The notes under the pieces: model-generated | What the model saw: only the letters and a program-made list of their open reading frames with translations | The model's database searches: none | Told to the model about the DNA's origin: nothing | DNA from: Clostridium sp. CAG:921 | GTDB lineage: Bacteria > Bacillota > Clostridia > TANB77 > CAG-465 | Assembly: GCA_000433135.1 (NCBI GenBank) | Contig: HF991945.1 | Location: 1-8,466, forward strand | Length of the DNA stretch: 8,466 bases | Direction of reading: 5' to 3' | Position numbers and translations under genes: made by a program | In this document: positions 1-6,285 of the stretch, piece by piece | Layout of the letters: the number at the start of each line of letters is the position of its first letter | Position numbering within the stretch: the stretch's first letter is position 1

Positions 1-18
1 TTTTTACAAAACTAACTC
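1..18 (+). repeat. 18-bp dispersed repeat, copy 1 (promoter-proximal)
   Basis: The sequence TTTTTACAAAACTAACTC lies at the window edge and ends exactly where the -35 box of the NatA-gene promoter begins. Identical 18-mers occur at 3476-3493 and 8124-8141, all in the same orientation. Copies 1 and 3 share a 19th base (T). Its position just upstream of -35 would suit an UP-like element or regulator site, but this is inference. The copy may extend left of the window. Confidence 0.8.
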
Positions 19-47
19 TTGACAGTGGTGATAGATTTTTGTATAAT
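19..47 (+). promoter_or_regulatory. Sigma-A promoter of the NatA/permease operon
   Basis: A perfect TTGACA (19-24) is followed after a 17-bp spacer by a perfect TATAAT (42-47). Transcription would start near 54, giving a leader of only about 12 nt before the GTG start at 66. The 18-bp repeat abuts the -35 box. Confidence 0.9.
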
Positions 48-65
48 TTTTTATGAGGTGATTTT

Positions 66-974
66 GTGTTGAGGGTTAGTGGGCTGACTAAGTTTTTTGG
101 TGATAAGTTGGCTGTTGATGAAGTTTCATTTGAAGTTAAAGATGGAAAAATTTTCGGGTTGTTGGGCAGAAATGGTGCTGGGAAATCTACCATTTTTAGA
201 TCTATTTTGGATATAATAACGCCTGATGCTGGTAATATTACGTATAATGGTGAAAAGATTAATAAAAAGGTTAGTGATGAGATTGGTTATTTACCAGAAG
301 AGGGAAGTTTAATACTAACATATACAGTTTATGAACAGTTGTTATATTATGGTTCTTTAAAATCTATGAATGAAGGGGATATAAAGGATAAAGCATTTTA
401 TTGGCTAAAGAAATTTAAAATTTTAGAGTATATAAATATGAAAATAAAGGATTTATCGAAAGGAAATAGACAAAAAATACAATTTATAGTTGCTGTTTTA
501 CATGATCCCAAGTTAATTATTTTGGATGAACCTTTTTCTGGTCTAGATCCGCTTAGTGTTGAAGAATTAAAAAATATAATATTAGAATTAAAAAATGATG
601 GGAAGAGTATAATATTTTCGTCGCATAGAATGGATCATGTTGAAATGCTTTGCGAAGACATATTGATAATTGATAAAGGAAAGACTTTAGTTTATGGAAA
701 TTTAGAGGAGATAAAGAATCAATATACAGAAAAAGAAGTAAAGATAACTGGTGAAATTGGAAAATATACTTATGATATAATAAAAAATACTGAAGGAATA
801 AAAGATATTAGAAGAACTGAAGATAATAGTGTACTTGTTAAAGTTGAAAATAATGATATGATTCATAGACTTTTTAACCTTTTAAAGACGTCTTCTATTA
901 CTAGTTTTAGCACTAATGAGATAAGCTTGAATGATATATTTATTGATAAGGTAGGTAGCAAATATGAAGAATAA
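66..974 (+). CDS. ABC transporter ATP-binding protein, NatA/YhaQ type
   Basis: This 302-residue protein is the cytoplasmic ATPase of an exporter and should energise the membrane protein encoded next. Visible motifs are Walker A (GRNGAGKST, residues 34-42), a Q-loop region written YLPEEGSL with Glu in place of the usual Gln, as in the NatA/YhaQ subgroup, signature LSKGN (130-134) instead of LSGGQ, Walker B LIILDEP (150-156), D-loop SGLDP (158-162) and H-loop His187. After about residue 220 comes an accessory C-terminal domain of some 80 residues, typical of NatA-like ATPases. The start is GTG 66, five bases after the Shine-Dalgarno site GAGGTG (55-60); TTG 69 is a less likely alternative. The stop overlaps the next gene by 11 bp, which implies translational coupling. 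The substrate cannot be read from this subunit; sodium, drugs or peptides are known for relatives. Confidence 0.93.
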   Translation: MLRVSGLTKFFGDKLAVDEVSFEVKDGKIFGLLGRNGAGKSTIFRSILDIITPDAGNITYNGEKINKKVSDEIGYLPEEGSLILTYTVYEQLLYYGSLKSMNEGDIKDKAFYWLKKFKILEYINMKIKDLSKGNRQKIQFIVAVLHDPKLIILDEPFSGLDPLSVEELKNIILELKNDGKSIIFSSHRMDHVEMLCEDILIIDKGKTLVYGNLEEIKNQYTEKEVKITGEIGKYTYDIIKNTEGIKDIRRTEDNSVLVKVENNDMIHRLFNLLKTSSITSFSTNEISLNDIFIDKVGSKYEE

Positions 975-3165
975 TAAAGTCAAGAATTTAATTAAGTATA
1001 CTGTCGAGAAAAATATAAAAAATAAATGGTTTATAGTACTAAATATAGTGTTTTTAATAGTTTCAATAGTAGCTCTGAATTTTAACACAGTAAAAAACAT
1101 ATTTAAATCAAGTAATATTTCTGGAGAACAAAGTAAGTTTAAAATAGAATTGGTAGATGAGTCTGGTGTGGTTTATAAAAACTTATTGGATAGTGTGTTA
1201 ACATTAGAAGATTATTCGGGCGTTGAGCTTACTAAAAAAGATAAATTGGAATATGATGCTAAAAGTTTTGAAAAAAATAAAGTGATAGTTTATGTTGAAA
1301 ACTCTGATAATGAACTTATTGCAAAAGTAATTTCAAAAGAAGGAATAGATACAAAATACTATAATGTAATTTATGATGCGATTTCCAATTCTAAAAATCA
1401 ATTACTTATGAAAAAATACGGTATTGACAAAGAAAAAGTAGAAAATATATTAAGTCAACCAAAAATAGAACGAATAATGACAAGTGTAGATAGTGAAAAC
1501 GCAAATAGTAAGCAAATACTTCAAAATATGTCAAATTATGCGATTTTGCTTATTCTTATTATAGTTCTTGGCAAAATTGCTAATGATATATCTCAAGAAA
1601 AAGTTTCAAAGTCTATAGAATATGTTTTAACAAGTATTTCAGAAAAAGAATATCTGATTTCTAAAATTTTAAGTGTGAACTTAACTATTTTGATTCAGGT
1701 GATGTTTTCAATTGTATATTTTTTAATAGGACAATATGTTAATTATTTATTAAATTCTATATTTAATGTTAATAGCGTTAATATGGTAAGTAATATTTCA
1801 AGAAATGTTGATATGAATGTTATTTTATATGTATTTGTAGTTTTGATATTTTTAATAATTACTGTTTTTATTCAATGTGCAATTCAAGCTGCATTGTCAT
1901 CAAAAACTACTAATATAACCGAGTCTGGAAATGCTACTATATTGTTACTTACAATAAATATGATAATTTATACGTTAGCAACCATTACAATAAATCCATT
2001 AAAAGAAACTAATATTTTAATAAATGTACTCTCATTTGTACCAATATTTTCTATGTATTTCATTCCCGCCTTAATGATTGTATCTAATGTGGGAGTAGTA
2101 CATGTTCTATGTGCAATTTTAGTTAATATTTTGATGATTCCAGTAATTTTTAACTTTTGTGCTAAAATTTTTAAAAAAGGAATATTGGATTATAATGAAA
2201 AGTCGAAAAAGAATAATGATTTAATATTAGATGTTGAAAGAACTGAAAATGAAAAAATTAAAAAGATTGAATTTTCAAAGTACGGTCATGTAATAGGTAT
2301 GTCAGTTATAATTTTTGTAGTTACTACTATAGTAACTCAAATTGTATTTTTGATGTTTTCTAGTTCTTTATCAGCTAAGTTTAATGTTGGAATTACAGAA
2401 TTAAATTTAATATTTAATATGATTAGTTTTGTTATATCACTTATTTTACCAACAATATTTATAAAAACACATGTTAGAAAAGAACAAAAGAAATGTAATC
2501 TAAAACAAAGTATAATATACTTTATTATGTGTGTGCCTATAATGGCAGTTATACAAATAATTCTAGGCATTGTTTTTGAAAAACTTGGATTAAATTATGA
2601 TGTGATTGATAAGGCCAATTTATATAATTTCGATACCACATTTCAAAAAATACTTTCTTTTATTTATATAGCTGTATTACCAGCAATTTTTGAAGAATTG
2701 TACGTTAGGGGAGCAGTATTGTCTTTTTCTAAAAAATACGGTGAAGTTTTTGCGGTTATTGCTTCAGCACTGTTATTTGCAGCAATTCATATGAATATAT
2801 CACAAGCAATTTTTGCTTTCTTAGCAGGAGTTATATTTGCAATGTTGACATTAAAAACTAATAGTATTGTTCCTAGTATGTTACTGCATTTTTTGAATAA
2901 TGGTTATAGCGCATTTGAATTGATTTTTCATGAGAATAAAGTGGTACTTACGAGTATAAATCTGATTTATTTGCTTTTAATTATTGTAGGTATAATTGCA
3001 ATTATTGTATTTTTAGTAAAAAACCGAAAAACATTATGTAAACATGCTATAAAAATAAAAAATGACAAAGATATCATATTCATGTTTAAAGATTATACGT
3101 TAATACTTGCATGTATTCTTGTAATTGTCATGAGTATAGTTACACAGAAAATTTTGATAAGTTAA
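964..3165 (+). CDS. ABC-2/NatB-type permease fused to a CPBP intramembrane protease
   Basis: This 733-residue multispanning protein has two parts. The N-terminal part (about 1-405) resembles NatB/ABC2_membrane_3 permeases: one helix near 22-43, an extracytoplasmic domain of roughly 145 residues, then about six helices from residue 193. After a hydrophilic cytoplasmic stretch (about 405-440) comes a CPBP/Abi protease domain with all three signature motifs: EELYVRG (Glu577, Glu578, Arg582), FAAIH (His609) and HFLNN (His642, Asn645 or Asn646). These are the glutamate and histidine residues expected for a glutamate-type intramembrane protease, so the domain looks intact. One or two helices follow. 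The start ATG 964 lies inside the NatA-type gene, with a weak purine-rich AAGGTAGG at 948-955, so translation is probably coupled. The partner ATPase is clear; the cargo, and whether the protease matures it, are unknown. Confidence 0.9.
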   Translation: MKNNKVKNLIKYTVEKNIKNKWFIVLNIVFLIVSIVALNFNTVKNIFKSSNISGEQSKFKIELVDESGVVYKNLLDSVLTLEDYSGVELTKKDKLEYDAKSFEKNKVIVYVENSDNELIAKVISKEGIDTKYYNVIYDAISNSKNQLLMKKYGIDKEKVENILSQPKIERIMTSVDSENANSKQILQNMSNYAILLILIIVLGKIANDISQEKVSKSIEYVLTSISEKEYLISKILSVNLTILIQVMFSIVYFLIGQYVNYLLNSIFNVNSVNMVSNISRNVDMNVILYVFVVLIFLIITVFIQCAIQAALSSKTTNITESGNATILLLTINMIIYTLATITINPLKETNILINVLSFVPIFSMYFIPALMIVSNVGVVHVLCAILVNILMIPVIFNFCAKIFKKGILDYNEKSKKNNDLILDVERTENEKIKKIEFSKYGHVIGMSVIIFVVTTIVTQIVFLMFSSSLSAKFNVGITELNLIFNMISFVISLILPTIFIKTHVRKEQKKCNLKQSIIYFIMCVPIMAVIQIILGIVFEKLGLNYDVIDKANLYNFDTTFQKILSFIYIAVLPAIFEELYVRGAVLSFSKKYGEVFAVIASALLFAAIHMNISQAIFAFLAGVIFAMLTLKTNSIVPSMLLHFLNNGYSAFELIFHENKVVLTSINLIYLLLIIVGIIAIIVFLVKNRKTLCKHAIKIKNDKDIIFMFKDYTLILACILVIVMSIVTQKILIS

Positions 3166-3189
3166 CATAAGAATTGACTTTTGCTGTGT
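3142..3189 (+). repeat. Imperfect inverted repeat around the small-ORF promoter
   Basis: ACACAG-AAAA (3142-3151) can pair with TTTT-G-CTGTGT (3179-3189), with a single bulged G and a loop of 27 nt. The left arm lies in the last codons of the permease gene and the right arm overlaps the end of the -35 box and the spacer of the next promoter. It is not followed by a clean T-run, so it is at best a weak terminator or an operator-like element. It may be chance in AT-rich DNA. Confidence 0.3.
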
Positions 3190-3202
3190 TTAATGATATA
3201 AT
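3174..3202 (+). promoter_or_regulatory. Sigma-A promoter of the 48-residue membrane peptide gene
   Basis: TTGACT (3174-3179), a 17-bp spacer and TATAAT (3197-3202) form a near-consensus promoter starting nine bases after the permease stop codon. It gives the small gene independent expression with a leader of about 38 nt. No convincing terminator separates it from the permease gene, so read-through is also possible. Confidence 0.85.
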
Positions 3203-3247
3203 TACAAGCGTAGTATATATAAAATTTCGAAAATGGAGGATATGGAT

Positions 3248-3394
3248 ATGGAAGCATTAGTAATGTTTTTGGTGTTAGGCTTTTTGTTATATGTGATTGC
3301 AGATACAATAGGATTTTTTATTCGGGTTATCGTGCGTCTTGTAATTGCATTTTTTGTCATTATTTTTTTGATGATGGCATTGGGAATTTTTTAA
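3248..3394 (+). CDS. Small hydrophobic membrane peptide, 48 residues, unknown function
   Basis: The gene has every expected signal: a near-consensus promoter, the Shine-Dalgarno site GGAGGA (3235-3240) seven bases before ATG 3248, and a hairpin terminator directly after the stop. ATG 3242 is in frame but only one base from the Shine-Dalgarno site, so it is unlikely to be the start. The product begins MEALVMFLVLGFLLYVIADT. It is hydrophobic throughout, with two probable helices (about 3-18 and 28-47) separated by a short turn containing Asp19, Arg26 and Arg30, so a helical hairpin in the membrane is likely. It has no cysteine, leader-peptide GG motif or other recognisable domain. I do not recognise the family. 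Its place directly after the permease/protease gene makes a link to that exporter possible but unproven; a small membrane regulator or a type I toxin-like peptide are alternatives. Confidence 0.75.
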   Translation: MEALVMFLVLGFLLYVIADTIGFFIRVIVRLVIAFFVIIFLMMALGIF

Positions 3395-3395
3395 A

Positions 3396-3442
3396 AATAA
3401 GAAAACACTGAATTTGTAGTTTAAGTTCAGTGTTTTCTTATT
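3396..3442. terminator. Strong, probably bidirectional hairpin terminator
   Basis: A perfect 17-bp stem pairs AATAAGAAAACACTGAA (3396-3412) with 3426-3442. Three further inner pairs (one G-U) are possible. On the plus strand the 3' arm contains TTTTCTTATT. On the minus strand the arm runs into a T-rich TTATTTTT tract. It therefore can end the small-ORF transcript and, from the other side, the convergent Ca2+-ATPase transcript, whose stop is 28 bp away. Confidence 0.9.
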
Positions 3443-3470
3443 GCCTAAATTTTTATTATTTAATACAATT

Positions 3471-6131
3471 TTATTTTTTTACAAAACTAACTCGAGTGGT
3501 GGATGGATAAATTTGCTTTCCATATTTTATTTCGTGTGTTTTTTTTCTGAATTCTATTATTAGTATTGGTAGAAGTGATACAAATCCTACGAATATCCAT
3601 TGACTGCCTTTTAGTTGTACTACATTAAAAATTTTTTGTAGGCAGGGGATGGTTACAACGCTTATTTGGAGTATAAATCCAAGTATAAATGCTCCTAGGA
3701 TATATAAATTACTGAATAGTCCAATTGAAAATATGGAATTATCAGATCTTGTATTAAAGCTGTGCACTAGTTCTAACATGCTTAAACATATAAATGCCAT
3801 GGTTCTTCCAATATCGATTCCAAAATTTTTTGTTCCAATGTAAAATGCAAATAGGGTTAAAAATCCTATCATTGTTCCTTCAAATATTATATCAAACCAT
3901 AATCCGTCTGAAAATATTCCTTTTTTAGGATTTTTTGGCTTTTTATACATAGCATATTTGTCTATAGGTTCCATTCCAAGTGCAATTGCGGGTAGGGAAT
4001 CTGTTACTAAATTTATCCATAATAAATGTATGGCAAGGAGTGGACTGTCAAAACCTAGTAGCAAACCAAAGAAAATGGTTATGATTTCTCCTACATTTGT
4101 AGCTATTAAAAAATGTATAGCTTTTTTAATATTATCATATATATGTCTTCCTTCTTTTACAGCTTCAACAATTGTTACAAAGTTATCATCGGTTAAAATC
4201 ATATCTGAGGCTTCTTTTGCAACATCAGTGCCATTTTTTCCCATGGATATACCTATATCTGCATTTTTTAGGGCAGGTGCATCATTTACACCATCACCGG
4301 TCATTGCTACGACACAACCTCTTTTTTTGAAAGCATTTACAATTCTTACTTTATGTTCGGGTGATACTCTTGCAAAAACTGAATATTTCATTATATTTTG
4401 TTCTAGTGTATGTTGTGGCATTTTATCTAATTCACTACCACTTATTGCTAAATCATCACTGGATAAAATTCCTAAATTTTTTGCTATAGCCACAGCTGTT
4501 AGTATATGATCGCCTGTTATCATAACTGTCTTTATTCCTGCTTTTTTACAAGTTAATATTGATTCAAATACTCCAGGTCTTGGTGGATCTATCATTCCTA
4601 TAAATCCAACAAAAGTTAAGTCATTTTCAATAGAGTTACTAGTAATTGATTTTGGAAGAACTGAAATATCCTTGTATGCTACTGCTAGTACTCTAAGTGC
4701 TTCATTTGCCATTTTTTCATTTTGTTTTAAAAGTTGATTTTGTTTAGAAATTGTAAGTAGAGATACTATTTGGTTATCAAAATAGTTTTGACATTTCTTT
4801 ATAATTACATCTGGCGCTCCTTTAGTTATTACTCTGTATCCTGTTTTAGTTTTATGTATTGTTGTCATCATCTTTCTTGTAGAGTCAAAAGGAATTTCAT
4901 TAATTCTTGTTTTGATAGTTTGATATGATTTGTTTTTTATTGCAGCTTCAACTATAGCAACTTCTGTTGGATCACCAGTAACCTCGCTTTTTTTTATGGT
5001 TGATGTAACTATAGAATCATTACACATACTTCCAAGCTCTAATGCAAATTTCAAGTTTATAGAATTTTTTGAAAATATACCATTTAATCCGCAAATGGAT
5101 ACAACTTGCATTTTATTTTGGGTTAACGTTCCAGTTTTATCAGAGCATATAACATTACTGCTTCCAAGAGTTTCAACAGCTGGTAATTTTCTAATAATTG
5201 CATTTTTTTTAGCCATTTTTGTAACTCCGATGGATAGCATTATTGTAACAATTGCTGGTAAACCTTCTGGAATTGCAGCTACTGCTAAACCAATTGAAGT
5301 CATAAATATTTCAGTAAAGCTTATATTTTTGATAAGCCCAATTATAAATATGGTAATGCAAATTAGAATGCAAATTATTCCTAATTTTTTTCCAACGTCT
5401 GAAAGTCTCTTTTGAAGTGGCGTTTCGTTTGATTGACTATCAATTATCATGTGTGCTATTTTTCCTACTTTTGCCATCATTCCAGTTTCAGTTACTATTG
5501 CATTTGCACGTCCATTTGTGATTATTGTAGAGGAAAATATCATATTTATCATATCAGACGTTGGTACATTTGAAGTTAATTTAACATTTGAATCTTTTAA
5601 TATGGAATTTGATTCGCCAGTAAGAGCTGACTCTTCAACTTTTAAGTTATATGACTCTATGAGTCTAGCGTCCGCAGGAACTAAATTGCCAGATTCTAGT
5701 GAAATAATGTCCCCAGGAACCAGTTCAATAGATGGAATAGAGTTCCATTTTCCATCTCTTAGAACTTTAGCGTTAGACGATGAGAGTTTTTTTAGTGCTT
5801 CTAGTGATTTTTCAGCTTTGCTTTGTTGAATTAAACCCATTATAGCGTTGAAAAATACAATAACTATTATAATTATTGAATCCATATAGTCATTTGTTCC
5901 TTGGATGTAGGAAAGAGCTGCCGATATTACTGCTGATATTAAAAGTATTATTATCATAAAATCTTTAAATTCATTTAAAAATTTTACTATGATATTATTT
6001 TTTTTCTTTTCGTTTATTTTGTTGTATCCAAATTTTTTTAGTCTAGCATTTGCTTCTTTTGTACTTAGTCCTTTTGAAATATTTGTATTTAGTCTTTTTT
6101 CTGTTTCTGTAGAAGAAAAAGTATGCCACAT
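3471..6131 (-). CDS. P2A-type calcium-transporting ATPase (SERCA/PMR1-like)
   Basis: This 886-residue membrane pump couples ATP hydrolysis to cation export, most likely Ca2+. All P-type landmarks are present: actuator TGES (171-174), helix-4 PEGLP with Glu289, phosphorylation motif DKTGTLT with Asp331, and hinge motif TGDGVNDAP (611-619). The Ca2+ ligands of SERCA have counterparts: Glu289 (helix 4), Asn679 and Glu682 in NVGE (helix 5), Asn707, Thr710 and Asp711 in NLVTD (helix 6), and Glu787 (helix 8). The N-terminal cation-ATPase domain and C-terminal helices 7-10 are complete. ATG 6131 is chosen because AAAGGAG (6140-6146) sits eight bases upstream; an in-frame ATG at 6188 would add 19 residues with no such site. 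The gene is monocistronic, divergent from the pilin-like genes. Oddly, its last six codons coincide with an 18-bp dispersed repeat. Confidence 0.95.
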   Translation of the reverse strand: MWHTFSSTETEKRLNTNISKGLSTKEANARLKKFGYNKINEKKKNNIIVKFLNEFKDFMIIILLISAVISAALSYIQGTNDYMDSIIIIVIVFFNAIMGLIQQSKAEKSLEALKKLSSSNAKVLRDGKWNSIPSIELVPGDIISLESGNLVPADARLIESYNLKVEESALTGESNSILKDSNVKLTSNVPTSDMINMIFSSTIITNGRANAIVTETGMMAKVGKIAHMIIDSQSNETPLQKRLSDVGKKLGIICILICITIFIIGLIKNISFTEIFMTSIGLAVAAIPEGLPAIVTIMLSIGVTKMAKKNAIIRKLPAVETLGSSNVICSDKTGTLTQNKMQVVSICGLNGIFSKNSINLKFALELGSMCNDSIVTSTIKKSEVTGDPTEVAIVEAAIKNKSYQTIKTRINEIPFDSTRKMMTTIHKTKTGYRVITKGAPDVIIKKCQNYFDNQIVSLLTISKQNQLLKQNEKMANEALRVLAVAYKDISVLPKSITSNSIENDLTFVGFIGMIDPPRPGVFESILTCKKAGIKTVMITGDHILTAVAIAKNLGILSSDDLAISGSELDKMPQHTLEQNIMKYSVFARVSPEHKVRIVNAFKKRGCVVAMTGDGVNDAPALKNADIGISMGKNGTDVAKEASDMILTDDNFVTIVEAVKEGRHIYDNIKKAIHFLIATNVGEIITIFFGLLLGFDSPLLAIHLLWINLVTDSLPAIALGMEPIDKYAMYKKPKNPKKGIFSDGLWFDIIFEGTMIGFLTLFAFYIGTKNFGIDIGRTMAFICLSMLELVHSFNTRSDNSIFSIGLFSNLYILGAFILGFILQISVVTIPCLQKIFNVVQLKGSQWIFVGFVSLLPILIIEFRKKTHEIKYGKQIYPSTTRVSFVKK
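3476..3493 (+). repeat. 18-bp dispersed repeat, copy 2 (inside ATPase 3' end)
   Basis: TTTTTACAAAACTAACTC matches copies 1 and 3 exactly. Here it lies in the last codons of the minus-strand Ca2+-ATPase gene, where the reverse complement encodes most of the terminal VSFVKK. The following plus-strand bases (GAGTGGTGGAT) resemble those after copy 1 (CAGTGGTGAT), but no convincing promoter follows this copy. Confidence 0.8.
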
Positions 6132-6139
6132 AAAATTCA

Positions 6140-6146
6140 CTCCTTT
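6140..6146 (-). promoter_or_regulatory. Shine-Dalgarno site fixing the Ca2+-ATPase start
   Basis: On the minus strand this reads AAAGGAG, eight bases before ATG 6131. It supports the 886-residue form over the longer in-frame reading from 6188. Confidence 0.85.
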
Positions 6147-6159
6147 GTACAAGTTTATC

Positions 6160-6188
6160 ATAATAAATGTATATGAGGTAAACAGCAA
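6160..6188 (-). promoter_or_regulatory. Probable promoter of the Ca2+-ATPase gene
   Basis: On the minus strand TTGCTG (6188-6183) is followed after 17 bp by TATTAT (6165-6160). The -10 box is good (5/6) and the -35 box moderate (TTG conserved). It is placed sensibly, 29 bp before the ATG at 6131. Other AT-rich -10-like words nearby make this call less certain. Confidence 0.55.
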
Positions 6189-6254
6189 AATATGATATGA
6201 AATTTTATTGTAATAAAAAAGTAATATAAAAGAAATACAATTATATAAATTATA

Positions 6255-6263
6255 TGATATAAT
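6255..6263 (+). promoter_or_regulatory. Extended -10 promoter of the pilin-like operon
   Basis: TGATATAAT combines the extended -10 TG dinucleotide (6255-6256) with a perfect TATAAT (6258-6263). No good -35 box is visible at the right distance (6235-6240 reads ATACAA), which fits an extended -10 promoter. Transcription would start near 6270, leaving a leader of about 16 nt. Confidence 0.65.
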
Positions 6264-6273
6264 TTATGTGTAT

Positions 6274-6279
6274 GAGGTG
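6274..6279 (+). promoter_or_regulatory. Shine-Dalgarno site fixing the start at GTG 6286
   Basis: GAGGTG lies six bases before GTG 6286. It rules out the in-frame GTG 6268, which is upstream of the ribosome site and close to the likely transcription start, and TTG 6280, which touches it. Confidence 0.8.
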
Positions 6280-6285
6280 TTGCTT

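Noticed and set aside
882..1100. Minus-strand frames 882-1100 and 2337-2570
   Set aside because: Both lie inside or across the exporter genes on the opposite strand and have low-complexity products; they are shadows of AT-rich coding DNA.
3494..3530. Promoter downstream of repeat copy 2, reading antisense into the ATPase gene
   Set aside because: The bases at the expected -35 and -10 positions (TGGATG and TATTTT at best) are poor matches.
3958..5829. Plus-strand open frames at 3958-4509, 4930-5415 and 5449-5829 (also 3649-3843 and 5989-6195)
   Set aside because: They are antisense shadows of the well-conserved Ca2+-ATPase gene, and their products show no domain of their own.
6268..6285. Start of the FGE-fold protein at GTG 6268
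   Set aside because: It precedes the Shine-Dalgarno site and lies near the inferred transcription start. GTG 6286 also brings the protein into exact register with its 142-residue paralogue.
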